Numbered from the stretch's first letter, positions 15,659 to 23,839 are shown. The stretch: 37,752 bases of DNA from Clostridium sp. UBA699 (GCA_002298915.1 DBML01000034.1:1-37752); one strand, 5' to 3'. Translations and numbers: made by a program. The notes: generated from the letters alone by a model not told the origin.

Positions 15659-16735
15659 TCATAGGACCGTTTCAATAACTCCCCCGCCGACCAGCACGCT
15701 GCCGTCGTAGAACACCACTGACTGCCCTTTCGTGATGGCCCTCTGCTTCTCCTGAAACACCACCCTAACCTTGTTGTCCGGCTCGGGGTATATGACCGCA
15801 GGAGACGGCTTGGCCGCATACCTTATCTTCGCTCTGACCGACATCGGCTTTTCAAGCGTGTCGAAAGGTATGAGGTTCACGTCCTTAGCGATAAGTTCTG
15901 TCCTGAATATGTCCTCCTCGCTTCCAAGGACGACCTCGTTGCTCCACGGGATTATGTCCGTCACGAAGACAGGCACCCCAAGGGCTATTCCCAGACCCTT
16001 CCTCTGTCCTATGGTGTAGCAGGCTATGCCCTTGTGCCTGCCAAGCACCTTTCCGTTCTTGTCCACGAAGTTGCCCTCCTTGACCTTCCCCGGCATGTAC
16101 TTCTTGATGAATGCGCCATGGTCGTTGTCCGGTATGAAGCATATCTCCTCGCTGTCCTTCTTGTTGTGGACAAGGAGCCCTATCTCCTTGGCTATCTCCC
16201 TTATCCTGTCCTTCCTGTACTCTCCGCAGGGCATGAGGGTGTGCGCAAGCTGGTACTGGGTGAGGTTGTAGAGCATGTACGTCTGGTCCTTCCTGTCGTC
16301 CTCCGCGTTCTTGAGGAGGTACCTTCCGTCCTTCTCCTCGATCACCGCGTAGTGGCCGGTGGCAACGTAGTCCGCACCCAGCGCCTTCGCCCTTTTGAGC
16401 AGTTCGTCGAACTTTATGAACTTGTTGCAGGCGACGCAGGGGTTCGGAGTCCTCCCGTTCATGTATTCGTCTATGAAGTAGTCTATGACCTTCTCCTTGA
16501 AGCATTCCCTGAAGTTGAGGACGTAGAAGGGTATCCCCAGCTTGAAGGCTACCCTCCTGGCATCCTCCACAGCGCTCAGGGAGCAGCAGCCCCCCTCCTT
16601 CTCCTCATATTCCTCATCCTCGGGAACGACCTGCATCGTTACCCCGATGACGTCGTACCCCTGTTCCTTAAGCAGGTAAGCAGCAACGGAGCTGTCGACT
16701 CCGCCGCTCATCCCGACAACCACTTTCTTTCCCAT
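15659..16735 (-). CDS. mnmA: tRNA-specific 2-thiouridylase MnmA
   Basis: The 358-residue enzyme thiolates U34 of tRNA-Lys/Glu/Gln. The N-terminal PP-loop ATP pyrophosphatase motif is GMSGGVDSSVAAYLL (about 8-22). The first catalytic cysteine lies in NPCVACNKFIKF, the second in DSEEICFIPDND, followed by YTIGQRKGLGIALG and a C-terminal beta-barrel. An unusual acidic insert (EDEEYEEKEGGCCS) precedes the conserved DARRVA segment, as in many MnmA proteins. It starts 14 bases after the cysteine desulfurase gene, its likely sulfur donor. Confidence 0.96.
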   Translation of the reverse strand: MGKKVVVGMSGGVDSSVAAYLLKEQGYDVIGVTMQVVPEDEEYEEKEGGCCSLSAVEDARRVAFKLGIPFYVLNFRECFKEKVIDYFIDEYMNGRTPNPCVACNKFIKFDELLKRAKALGADYVATGHYAVIEEKDGRYLLKNAEDDRKDQTYMLYNLTQYQLAHTLMPCGEYRKDRIREIAKEIGLLVHNKKDSEEICFIPDNDHGAFIKKYMPGKVKEGNFVDKNGKVLGRHKGIACYTIGQRKGLGIALGVPVFVTDIIPWSNEVVLGSEEDIFRTELIAKDVNLIPFDTLEKPMSVRAKIRYAAKPSPAVIYPEPDNKVRVVFQEKQRAITKGQSVVFYDGSVLVGGGVIETVL

Positions 16736-16749
16736 AAAATCACCTGTTC

Positions 16750-17895
16750 CTATATATTTCTCAGCTTCTCAACGTGCTCCTTGACCCTTGCTATAACGCA
16801 CTCCGCGTCTTCAGAAGTCGTGTCCGCACCTATCGTTATCCTTATGGAGCCTTTGGCCATGGATCTCGGAACACCCATAGCCTCGAGCACGTGCGAAGGT
16901 TCAGTAGCTCCTGCAGAGCATGCGCTCCCGCTGGAGGCGTATATGCCGTCAGTGTCCAGCATTGCGAGCAGCAGCTCCCCGTCCACTCCCTCGAAGCTGA
17001 CGTTGCAGTTACCTGGCAGCCTGCCCAGGCCGGGCGCCCCGTTAAGCCTGGAGCCCGGCACCTCCAGCAGCCCGCTGACGAGCCTGTCCCTGAGATCCGA
17101 GAGCCTCCCGTATTCATACGGAATGTTGCCGCAGGCGAGCTCTATTGCCTTGCCCATGCCGGCTATGCCGGCTGTGTTGTAGGTGCCTGCCCTCCTGCCC
17201 CTCTCCTGGGAGCCGCCGTGCATGTAACTGTCGATACTTGTGCCTTTCCTGACGTAGAGGGCGCCGACCCCCTTCGGCCCGTAGAACTTGTGCGCGGCCA
17301 TCGAGAGCAGAGCCACACCAAGCTCCTTAACGTCCACAGGAACGCTCCCCACAGCCTGCACCGCATCGGTATGGAACAGCACCCCCTTCTCCCTGCAAAG
17401 CTCCCCGATAAGCTTCACCGGCTGGATGGTTCCGACCTCGTTGTTTGCGAACATCACCGAGACAAGAACGGTATCCCTACCTATCTCCCTCCTGAGCTGA
17501 CCGACGTCTGCAACACCGTTCTGATCCACGTCAAGGTAAGTGACCCTGAAGCCCAGCTTCTCAAGGTACTGGCAGGAATGAAGGACCGCATGGTGCTCGA
17601 TCTTCGTCGTGATTATGTGCCTGCCCTTTTTCTTGTTGGCAAGCGCCGCCCCGATGACAGCCCAGTTGTCCGCCTCGGACCCTCCCGAGGTGAAGAAAAT
17701 CTCGTTCCTGTCGGCATTAACAGCCTCTGCCACCTTTCCCCTCGCCGAGTCGATGGCCATCCTGGCTTCGGAGGCTAAGGAATATGTTCCGGATGCGTTA
17801 GCGAAATCCGCGGTGAGATGAGGGTACATCTCGTCAAGAACCTGCTGCTTTATTGGCGTCGTGGCAGCGTAGTCCACGTAAATCCTCTTTTTCAT
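16750..17895 (-). CDS. Cysteine desulfurase (NifS/IscS family)
   Basis: This 381-residue PLP enzyme removes sulfur from cysteine as an enzyme-bound persulfide. Signatures are YVDYAATTP near the start, SGGSEADNWA, HHAVLHS, the PLP lysine in AHKFYGPKG (Lys203) and the active cysteine in SSGSACSAG (Cys326). The ATG at 17895 follows GAGGTG at good spacing; the GTG four codons earlier overlaps that site. Because mnmA follows directly, the expected job is sulfur supply for tRNA thiolation. No IscU or IscR gene accompanies it. Confidence 0.94.
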   Translation of the reverse strand: MKKRIYVDYAATTPIKQQVLDEMYPHLTADFANASGTYSLASEARMAIDSARGKVAEAVNADRNEIFFTSGGSEADNWAVIGAALANKKKGRHIITTKIEHHAVLHSCQYLEKLGFRVTYLDVDQNGVADVGQLRREIGRDTVLVSVMFANNEVGTIQPVKLIGELCREKGVLFHTDAVQAVGSVPVDVKELGVALLSMAAHKFYGPKGVGALYVRKGTSIDSYMHGGSQERGRRAGTYNTAGIAGMGKAIELACGNIPYEYGRLSDLRDRLVSGLLEVPGSRLNGAPGLGRLPGNCNVSFEGVDGELLLAMLDTDGIYASSGSACSAGATEPSHVLEAMGVPRSMAKGSIRITIGADTTSEDAECVIARVKEHVEKLRNI

Positions 17896-17908
17896 ATATA
17901 TCAGCACC

Positions 17909-19072
17909 TCATTTGTTAGTTTTCTCGTACACGACCTTCCCGTCTATTATGGTGCAGACGGTTTTGGTGTAAGTCTGCAGCGGATCTCCGTCGAAAACGG
18001 CGATGTCCGCGTCCTTGCCAGGCTCTATGCTGCCGAGCCTGCTGCCGGCGCCTATTATCTCGGCGGCGTTTATGGTTATGGCTTTGAGGGCTTCCATGTA
18101 ATCCATGCCCTCCCTGACTGCGAATGCGGCGGACATTGTCAGCTGGCCTATCTGGACGATGGGGTGGTCCGTGCATATAGCCGTCTTCACGCCAGCCCTG
18201 CTTAGCCTGCCAGCAGTGGCGTAGGACTTCCTGCTAGTCTCGACTTTGGACTTGGAGGTGAGTATGGGGCCTACGATCGCAGCCGCCCCGGACTCCACTA
18301 TCTTGTCAAGGACTAAGTCCCCTTCCGTGCAGTGATCGAGGGTGATGTCCAGGCCGAACTCCCTCGCTATCCTGAGCGCCGTCATTATGTCGTCGGCCCT
18401 GTGCACGTGGGCCTTAAGCGGGATCTCCCTGCTCAGCACCGGCAGCAGCGCCTCCAGCTTGAGGTCCCTGTCGAATTCCTGGCCAGCAGCCAGGGCCCTG
18501 CTCTTCCTGCCGCTGTAGTTGGACGCAGCTGTAAGCGCCTCCCTCAGAAGGGCTGCGATCCCCATCCTCGTTATCGGCGTCTTGTTCTTGCCGCTGAAGG
18601 TCCTTTTCGGGTTCTCGCCGAAGGAAACCTTCATGGCGGCGGGCTCCAGGACCACCATGTCGTCGGCGCAGACCCCGGCCGTCTTCATCACCAGGAACTG
18701 GCCGCCTATAACGTTGGAGCTCCCCGGACCGGTCATGACTACGGTCACTCCAGCCTTCCTGGCCTCGAAGAAGCTTGAATCGAGAGGGTTCACCCCGTCA
18801 AGGCCCCTCATGTGAGGCGTCACGGGTTCGTTGGCCTCGTTCAGGTCCTTGCCCTCGAAGCCGACCTTTTCCTCCATGACGCCCAGATGGCAGTGGGCGT
18901 CTATAAGCCCGGGCAGCACCCAGCAGCCCTTCGCGTCTATGACCTCCTCGGCCGAAGCCTCGTCCACGCTTTCGCCCACGTCCAATATCTTTGCGCCTTC
19001 TATTAGTACGGAGCCTTTTTCGTAAATCTCCCCGTTCATTGTAAGCACTTTGCCGCCTTTAATCAGTAACAT
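17909..19072 (-). CDS. Amidohydrolase family protein (imidazolonepropionase-like)
   Basis: The 387-residue metal-dependent hydrolase has an N-terminal beta domain (LLIKGGKVLTMNGEIYEKGSVLIEG) and the HxH metal site GLIDAHCHLG (His60, His62). Further ligands appear in KAHVHRADD and LDHCTEGD, and the metal aspartate in AICTDHP. The C-terminus is the usual SRLGSIEPGKDADIAVFDGDP. The substrate cannot be assigned; a cyclic amide or peptide-like compound is typical. I use ATG 19072 behind GGAGG. It ends 13 bases before the cysteine desulfurase start, so the three genes form one transcript despite no obvious functional link. Confidence 0.88.
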   Translation of the reverse strand: MLLIKGGKVLTMNGEIYEKGSVLIEGAKILDVGESVDEASAEEVIDAKGCWVLPGLIDAHCHLGVMEEKVGFEGKDLNEANEPVTPHMRGLDGVNPLDSSFFEARKAGVTVVMTGPGSSNVIGGQFLVMKTAGVCADDMVVLEPAAMKVSFGENPKRTFSGKNKTPITRMGIAALLREALTAASNYSGRKSRALAAGQEFDRDLKLEALLPVLSREIPLKAHVHRADDIMTALRIAREFGLDITLDHCTEGDLVLDKIVESGAAAIVGPILTSKSKVETSRKSYATAGRLSRAGVKTAICTDHPIVQIGQLTMSAAFAVREGMDYMEALKAITINAAEIIGAGSRLGSIEPGKDADIAVFDGDPLQTYTKTVCTIIDGKVVYEKTNK

Positions 19073-19120
19073 AGGATACCTCCATTGACAGAAAATAAAC
19101 TGAAAAATCAATAATTACTG

Positions 19121-19149
19121 TTGACAAGCCCCAGGGGCTCCTATATAAT
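19121..19149 (+). promoter_or_regulatory. Consensus sigma-A promoter with a palindrome in its spacer
   Basis: TTGACA (19121-19126), exactly 17 bases, and TATAAT (19144-19149) form a perfect consensus. The spacer contains the dyad AGCCCCAGGGGCT (19127-19139 region), a possible repressor site. No plus-strand protein gene follows; a terminator lies about 100 bases downstream. Confidence 0.8.
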
Positions 19150-19156
19150 AGTTTTT

Positions 19157-19258
19157 AATAACATTTGAGAAAAGTTAATAAACAGCCCCTCCGGTATACA
19201 TGATTGCATTTTAAGATAAAGCTCTGTTTTATTTTTTAATCATGTATGCCTTTTATAT
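19157..19258 (+). ncRNA. Candidate small RNA, about 100 nt
   Basis: A perfect promoter and a strong intrinsic terminator bracket about 100 plus-strand bases with no open frame of note. The 5' half is unstructured and A-rich and carries a C-rich stretch CAGCCCCTCCGG, complementary to Shine-Dalgarno-like sequence. The 3' part is a hairpin (arms 19193-19205 and 19238-19250) with an inner 8-bp helix, then TTTTATATTTTTT. C-rich single-stranded motifs of this sort are known in Firmicute sRNAs that block ribosome sites. Its last bases overlap the 3' end of the opposite Cys-rich gene. I know no named family that fits. Confidence 0.6.
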
Positions 19259-19263
19259 TTTTT
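19193..19263 (+). terminator. Terminator of the candidate small RNA
   Basis: GGTATACATGATT pairs over 13 bp (one G-U) with AATCATGTATGCC. An inner AAGATAAA/TTTTATTT helix closes the loop, and TTTTATATTTTTT follows on the plus strand. No T-run follows on the minus strand, so it serves the plus-strand transcript. Confidence 0.8.
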
Positions 19264-19636
19264 GGCTGTAGTATTCTTTTAGCTCAGCCACGTCCTTATA
19301 GACGAGCTCCTTCGAGATGCCTCCGAAGTACCTCGGCACCTCGTCAATTATTATTATGGGCAGCGTGAAGCCCTGCTTCAGGAGCTCCCTGAGCTCCTCG
19401 TGGCCTATGAGCCCTTCCTCGTCAGCTTCTATGAAGCTCAGCTCCACATCGCCGGCAACACCTTTTATGCTCAGGTACTCGGCAAGCTCGCTGAAGGCTT
19501 CCATGGTGCTCTTTGAAGTCTGGCACCCAGTGCAGCTACAGGTGCTGCAGCCTCCGCAGCCCTTTTCCACCTTGCTGCAGCAGGTGTCGATCTTTTCCTC
19601 CCCGTTCCCGAATATGTTCACCTCTATCTTTTTCAA
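19253..19636 (-). CDS. Cys-rich thioredoxin-fold-like protein, unknown function
   Basis: The 127-residue product starts MKKIEVNIFGNGEEK, then has a cysteine cluster (CC, CGGC, C-S-C, C; about residues 19-38). The second half, SFIEADEEGLIG...GFTLPIIIIDEVPRYFGGIS, has the beta-strand/cis-proline layout (LPIIII) of thioredoxin-like folds and recalls YuzD-type or ArsD-type proteins. I propose TTG 19636, overlapping the dapB stop as TTGA, with a G-rich ribosome site; the longer frame would read through dapB out of frame. A metal-binding or disulfide-exchange role is inference. The gene is translationally coupled to dapB. Confidence 0.7.
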   Translation of the reverse strand: MKKIEVNIFGNGEEKIDTCCSKVEKGCGGCSTCSCTGCQTSKSTMEAFSELAEYLSIKGVAGDVELSFIEADEEGLIGHEELRELLKQGFTLPIIIIDEVPRYFGGISKELVYKDVAELKEYYSQKI

Positions 19637-20439
19637 CCGATCACACCCCCCAGTACGTCCTTCACCGTGTAGAAACCTGCAGTCTTCCCCTCGAGGAACT
19701 TTGCCGCAATGCATGCACCGTTGGCGAAACATTCCCAGTTGTGCGCATGGTGCGTAATCTCCAGCCTTTCGCCGAGGAGTCCGAACATCACGGTATGGCT
19801 GCTCGAGATGTCCCCAGCCCTTACGGAATGGTAGCCGATGCTGCCAGGGATCCTTTCGCCGGCGCCTTCCCTGCCGTAAACGGCCAGCTCCCCTAGGTTC
19901 CTGCCCATGGCCTCCGCCATGACCTGCCCCATCTCCTTGGAGGTTCCGCTCGGCGCGTCCTTCTTGTGCCTGTCGTGCATCTCAATTATCTCGATGTCAG
20001 ACATGCTGCCTATGGTTTCCGCAGCGGTCCTGAGGAGCCCGTACATGAGGTTGACGACCATGGACGTGTTGGCCGCGAACACGAGCGGTATCTCTCCCGA
20101 TATCTCCCTTATCCTGGCCATCTGGGCATCGCTGAAGCCAGTCGTGCCGCAAACCACGGCTTTCCTGTTCCTGAGGGCCGTCTCCATGACCTGCATCGAG
20201 AGTTCGGGGTTCGTGTAGTCGAGTACGAGATCCGCCTTGCAGATTATCTTGTCAAGGCTGTCGTAGACCATGGCGCCCGTCTCCCTGCCGATGCCGGCAG
20301 CAGCACCAGCATCCTGGCCGATGTAGTCCCTTCCTGCCGGGCCCACCGCTCCCACAAGCTCGAGCTCAGGCATCCCCTCTGCAATCTTGATTATGAGCCT
20401 TCCCATCTTCCCTTTAGGTGCCATTACAACAATCTTCAT
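19633..20439 (-). CDS. dapB: 4-hydroxy-tetrahydrodipicolinate reductase
   Basis: This 268-residue NAD(P)H-dependent enzyme belongs to the diaminopimelate/lysine pathway. The dinucleotide-binding motif is APKGKMGR near the N-terminus, and VVCGTTGFSD and VFAANTSMVVNLMYGLL follow. The catalytic stretch IEMHDRHKKDAPSGTSK has the expected His and Lys. Length is normal. No other dap gene is in the window, so lysine/DAP biosynthesis is scattered here. It follows the UPF0316 gene by 16 bases. Confidence 0.96.
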   Translation of the reverse strand: MKIVVMAPKGKMGRLIIKIAEGMPELELVGAVGPAGRDYIGQDAGAAAGIGRETGAMVYDSLDKIICKADLVLDYTNPELSMQVMETALRNRKAVVCGTTGFSDAQMARIREISGEIPLVFAANTSMVVNLMYGLLRTAAETIGSMSDIEIIEMHDRHKKDAPSGTSKEMGQVMAEAMGRNLGELAVYGREGAGERIPGSIGYHSVRAGDISSSHTVMFGLLGERLEITHHAHNWECFANGACIAAKFLEGKTAGFYTVKDVLGGVIG

Positions 20440-20455
20440 ACCCTACACCCCTTCC

Positions 20456-20977
20456 TCATTTTCTTATGCCGTAGCCTCCGTAGACCGTCTTCGTGTCGCT
20501 TATCGATATGACAGCTTCCAGTCCCGACTCCTCAATCATCCTTATTATATCGCCCTTGCGCTTCCTCCTAGCATGGATTATGAGCATCTTCTTGACGTCG
20601 TGTATGCCCTCGGCGTCCATGAGAGTCACGCCCACGTGCTCGTCCCTGAGCAGGTCCGCAAGCTTCAGCCCGTCATCCTTGGACGATATGACGTTTATGG
20701 TCAGGATGCCGAGCGCAAGCCTGTCCTCGAGCATGCAGCCAATGTAGTTTCCGCTTGCGAAGCCCAGCGCGTAAACGACCATCCTGATCGGGTCCTCCTG
20801 AATCCCAACGAGAACCGTGCTGATTATGTACAGCCAGATCATAACCTCGAAGAAGCCTATAAGGGAGCCGTAAAACTTCTCACCCCTGGTTATAAGAACG
20901 GTCCTCACCGTCATGAGCGAGACCTCTACTATCTTCGCAAAAAATATCATCAAGTATCCTGTTATCATATAGTTCAC
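20456..20977 (-). CDS. UPF0316 membrane protein (DUF2179)
   Basis: The 173-residue protein has three N-terminal membrane segments (about 5-25, 38-58, 66-84) with the family pattern EVSLMTVRTVLITRG and ALGFASGNYIGCMLEDRLALG. A soluble C-terminal DUF2179 domain follows (DLLRDEHVGVTLMDAEG, KKMLIIHARRKRKGDIIRMIEE). Function is unknown; the C-terminal domain resembles that of YitT-type proteins. It precedes dapB in the same orientation. Confidence 0.9.
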   Translation of the reverse strand: MNYMITGYLMIFFAKIVEVSLMTVRTVLITRGEKFYGSLIGFFEVMIWLYIISTVLVGIQEDPIRMVVYALGFASGNYIGCMLEDRLALGILTINVISSKDDGLKLADLLRDEHVGVTLMDAEGIHDVKKMLIIHARRKRKGDIIRMIEESGLEAVISISDTKTVYGGYGIRK

Positions 20978-21049
20978 CCTCCGTTGTTAGCAATACAAAA
21001 ATGATAACATATTTCAGCGAGAATAAAAATAGCATCAGTGTGGCTGAAA

Positions 21050-21078
21050 CAAAAAAATGCAGATGGCTCCATCTGCAT
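21050..21078 (-). terminator. Intrinsic terminator after padR
   Basis: ATGCAGATGG pairs perfectly with CCATCTGCAT across AG, followed by seven T on the minus strand. The hairpin begins in the last base of the padR stop codon. Confidence 0.93.
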
Positions 21079-21527
21079 CATTCGTAAAGGTCCCCGTAAA
21101 CTATGTTAAAAACCTCCAGGGCCTCCTCTATCCTGCCTCTGAGCAGCTCCTTCTTGTTCTCCAGCTCCTCGAAGCCCTGCTCGGTGAGTGTGTATACCTT
21201 CTGAGTCCTCCTGTCCGGGTTGTCCCATTTCCCGACCACGAGCTTCTCCTTCTCCATCCTGCTGAGGAGAGGGTAAATCCCACCTGTGCTGGGTATCCAC
21301 CTTCCGTTTGTCCTCTCGCCGATCTGATGGGATATGCCGTTTCCGTTCGTCGGCCCAAGGCTGAGGATGTACATGACGTAAAGCGGGAGCAGGCCCTTCG
21401 TGAACACCTGCCCCACCGCCTCGTTTTCCTTCTTCACCTTCTTCAGCTCGGCAAGCTTCTTCTTGTATTCGGCGTAGAGGCGTTTCTCCTCGGCCTTAGT
21501 GTCAGGGCCTATCTTGTATGCAGCCAT
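21078..21527 (-). CDS. PadR-family transcriptional regulator
   Basis: This 149-residue protein has a basic, helical N-terminal extension of about 45 residues (KLAELKKVKKENEAV). A PadR winged-helix domain follows: GLLPLYVMYILSLGPTNGNGISHQIGERTNGRWIPSTGGIYPLLSRMEKEKLV, then the wing KWDNPDRRTQKVYTLTEQG and a C-terminal dimerisation helix. It starts 3 bases after the degV stop. Autoregulation is likely: two identical dyads cover the degV promoter. The inducer is unknown. Confidence 0.92.
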   Translation of the reverse strand: MAAYKIGPDTKAEEKRLYAEYKKKLAELKKVKKENEAVGQVFTKGLLPLYVMYILSLGPTNGNGISHQIGERTNGRWIPSTGGIYPLLSRMEKEKLVVGKWDNPDRRTQKVYTLTEQGFEELENKKELLRGRIEEALEVFNIVYGDLYE

Positions 21528-21530
21528 GAC

Positions 21531-22382
21531 CTAGGACAGCTCTACTACGACAAGCCCGACAAGCCCCGGACCGCTGTGGACGCCTGAAACAGGGCTGATG
21601 CATCCCACGAGCACTGACTCCGCCGCATTGGGGTGCTGCTTCAGGATCTCGAAAACCTTCTTGGAATCAGCTTCCGAATCCCCGTGCATTATGTATATCC
21701 TGCACTTCTTCTCGTCCAGGAATTTCGTCCCTATTTCGACCAGTCGGCTGAGCGACTGCTTCCTGCCCCTGACCTTGTCGTAGGTGAAGTACTTGCCGTC
21801 CTCGTTGTCCACGGATATTATAGGCTTTATGTTCAGCATCTCGGCTATGGTTCCGGAGACCTTGCCTATCCTTCCGCCCCTTTTCAGGTATTCCAGGGTG
21901 CCTACTACGAAGAAAAGGTGTATCCTCTTCTTTATGCTCGGTATCTCGTTCACTATGTAGTCGAAATCCTTACCGTCGGCTATCAGCTTGGCTACCTCCT
22001 CGGCCAACGCTCCCTCTCCCAGGGAGATCGACTGCGAGTCGCAGATGTGCGTCGTGAGGTTGGGGAAGTTCTCGCTGGCAACCTTCATCCCGTTGTATAT
22101 GCCCGAAAGCCCGGAGGAGAGAACCACAGCTATGACATGGGTGTACCCTTCCTTTTCGAGCTTTGAGAAAAGGTTCTCCATGTCCTCGAGCGCCGGGAAG
22201 GATGAAGTGGGCACCTCCTTCTCAAGGTTGCCGTAAACCTGCTCCGGTGTAATCTCGTATTTGTCCTTGTACTCCCTGTCCTTGTAGATTATCCTGAAAG
22301 GCAGAACGTGTATGTTGTATTTCTGTATCGTGCTTTCCGGAAGATCGCCTGTGGTGTCGGTTATTAGCGCAATCCTGCTCAA
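21531..22382 (-). CDS. DegV family fatty-acid-binding protein
   Basis: The 283-residue protein has the DegV fold: MSRIALITDTTGDLPESTIQKYNIHVLPFRI, TSSFPALEDM, VVLSSGLSGIYNGMK, DSQSISLGEGALAEEVAKL and FFVVGTLEYLKRGGRIGK. Related proteins (FakB) bind a fatty acid and present it to the kinase FakA. No fakA gene is in the window, so this may be one of several DegV paralogues. It is the first gene of a two-gene operon with padR. Confidence 0.94.
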   Translation of the reverse strand: MSRIALITDTTGDLPESTIQKYNIHVLPFRIIYKDREYKDKYEITPEQVYGNLEKEVPTSSFPALEDMENLFSKLEKEGYTHVIAVVLSSGLSGIYNGMKVASENFPNLTTHICDSQSISLGEGALAEEVAKLIADGKDFDYIVNEIPSIKKRIHLFFVVGTLEYLKRGGRIGKVSGTIAEMLNIKPIISVDNEDGKYFTYDKVRGRKQSLSRLVEIGTKFLDEKKCRIYIMHGDSEADSKKVFEILKQHPNAAESVLVGCISPVSGVHSGPGLVGLVVVELS

Positions 22383-22413
22383 TTGAAATCCCTCCTTATT
22401 GTTATATGCCTTT

Positions 22414-22449
22414 ATTATATCACTACTGATACCGTTATCACTACTGATA
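22414..22449 (-). promoter_or_regulatory. degV-padR promoter with two identical operator dyads
   Basis: TATCACTACTGATA (dyad TATCA-N4-TGATA) occurs twice, at 22418-22431 and 22436-22449, with centres 18 bases apart. The lower copy overlaps a TATAAT -10 element (22419-22414). No good -35 is visible. PadR encoded by the same operon is the likely ligand protein. Confidence 0.65.
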
Positions 22450-22463
22450 ATCTTGTTTGCTGC

Positions 22464-22500
22464 AAAAAAAATCGAATCCCCCGGAGTTTGATCCGGGGGA
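22464..22500 (-). terminator. Intrinsic terminator after the cysteine desulfidase gene
   Basis: TCCCCCGG pairs with CCGGGGGA across an 8-base loop, followed on the minus strand by TTCGATTTTTTTT. It lies 68 bases after the stop. Confidence 0.9.
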
Positions 22501-22567
22501 CCCGCTATGTATCAAGCAATTAAGCCGACCTGCTCATGCAAGCCGGCAATTGTGATATTCGGTTATA

Positions 22568-23839
22568 TTAGCACCTGTCCAGCATGACCTCGAGGATGAC
22601 ATCGTCTGTGTTCGACATCCCAATGGATGACACCTTTCCGAGATTCTGGATCGATTTCTCCGCTGTCTCGTCAAGGATTCCGTCGCTTGAAGGGATGAAT
22701 ATGTTCTTCATGGCCATTTCAGCTGCATCTATGCTGGCGGAAACAGAAACCGAAAGCTTGTAAGCGCAGCCGAGCTTCGCTCCGTCGCAGATCATTCCTG
22801 ATATTCCGGCAATCATGTTCTTGATGGCTCCCTCAATCTGGGTCATTGTTCCGTCCATGATGTATGCAAGGCCAGCGCTTGCTCCAACTCCAGCCGCAAC
22901 TGCGCAGCCGCAGACAGGTGAAAGCGATCCCGTGTAGGTCTTGATGTATATCGTTACCAGGTGGCTTAGTGTCACGCCTCTAACGACCTTTTCCATGTCG
23001 AGTCCCATCTTTTCTCCAACTACTGCAACAGGGAGTATCGCAACAAGTCCGTGGTTCCCGCTTCCGGCGCTGCTCATTACAGGGAGCGGTGCACCTGCCA
23101 TCCTTGCTTCCGATGCAGCTGCAGTGAGGGATTTCGCGTAAACCTCACGGTTATCCTCGTCGGTGTTCATCATTTTCCCGAGCCCTATGCCCAGGTCGCC
23201 GTTGAGGCCTTCCCAGCCCATCTTCTTGTTCATGACTATGCCGTCTTCTATGAAAGCTATCTTCTCGTATTCTACGCTATCAACAAAATCCTTGAGCTCG
23301 GATATCTTGAATTCCTTTATCCTCTCCCTGATGGCCGGCTTCGGAGCTTCGCTCTTCGCAACTTCTGCCGAAAAAAGGGCTTCGCCGTTCTTCTCCACGA
23401 GGACGACGTTGAGGTGAGTCTTCCTGATGATAACCCTTGATGTGTTCTTCATGCCTTTGGCCAAAACCTCTATGTAGAGGCCGTCAGTGTCCTTCTTCAG
23501 TTCAAGGTTGATCATGTCGAGCTTCAGAAGCTCCATTGCCTTGTCAAGGCTCTCATCGCTTACGTCCTTGAGCACCTCGAGCCTGTAGTCAGACTTGCCT
23601 ACAACCAGCGCAAGCGCTGCCGCGACAAGTATGCCCTTCTCGTGGGTTCCAGGTATTCCGACCTCTTTACCGTTCTTTATTATGTTCTTGTCGCAGTATA
23701 TGTCCAGAACCTGCACGTCCTCGCCGAGCACTTCCTTCGCCTTTGCAACCGCATACGCTACCGCAGTAGGCTCCGTGCAGCCCAGCGCAGGCACAACCTG
23801 ATCCTTAAGAATACTTACCAGCAATTCGTTGTCTTTCAT
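22568..23839 (-). CDS. L-cysteine desulfidase (UPF0597, CyuA/CdsB type)
   Basis: This 423-residue protein belongs to the UPF0597 family of Fe-S cysteine desulfidases/serine dehydratase-like lyases, which convert cysteine to pyruvate, ammonia and sulfide. The conserved cysteines that hold the cluster and active site are visible in ALGCTEPTAVA, VCGCAVAAGVGASAG and MICDGAKLGCAYKL. ATG 23839 lies behind GGAGGG. Transcription should come from the sigma-54 promoter about 60 bases upstream, driven by the activator gene next door. In Clostridioides difficile cdsB is likewise under a SigL-dependent activator (recalled from the literature). A serine substrate cannot be excluded. Confidence 0.9.
   Translation of the reverse strand: MKDNELLVSILKDQVVPALGCTEPTAVAYAVAKAKEVLGEDVQVLDIYCDKNIIKNGKEVGIPGTHEKGILVAAALALVVGKSDYRLEVLKDVSDESLDKAMELLKLDMINLELKKDTDGLYIEVLAKGMKNTSRVIIRKTHLNVVLVEKNGEALFSAEVAKSEAPKPAIRERIKEFKISELKDFVDSVEYEKIAFIEDGIVMNKKMGWEGLNGDLGIGLGKMMNTDEDNREVYAKSLTAAASEARMAGAPLPVMSSAGSGNHGLVAILPVAVVGEKMGLDMEKVVRGVTLSHLVTIYIKTYTGSLSPVCGCAVAAGVGASAGLAYIMDGTMTQIEGAIKNMIAGISGMICDGAKLGCAYKLSVSVSASIDAAEMAMKNIFIPSSDGILDETAEKSIQNLGKVSSIGMSNTDDVILEVMLDRC

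Noticed and set aside
16034..17182. Plus-strand frame of 382 codons opposite mnmA and the cysteine desulfurase gene
   Set aside because: It spans two recognised genes on the other strand, and its translation is low-complexity Leu/Val/Pro typical of antisense frames.
16774..17778. Plus-strand frame of 334 codons opposite the cysteine desulfurase gene
   Set aside because: Shadow of a gene with intact PLP lysine and active-site cysteine; no start signal.
19195..19250. The long hairpin as terminator of the minus-strand Cys-rich gene
   Set aside because: No T-run follows on the minus strand, whereas a long one follows on the plus strand behind a perfect promoter.
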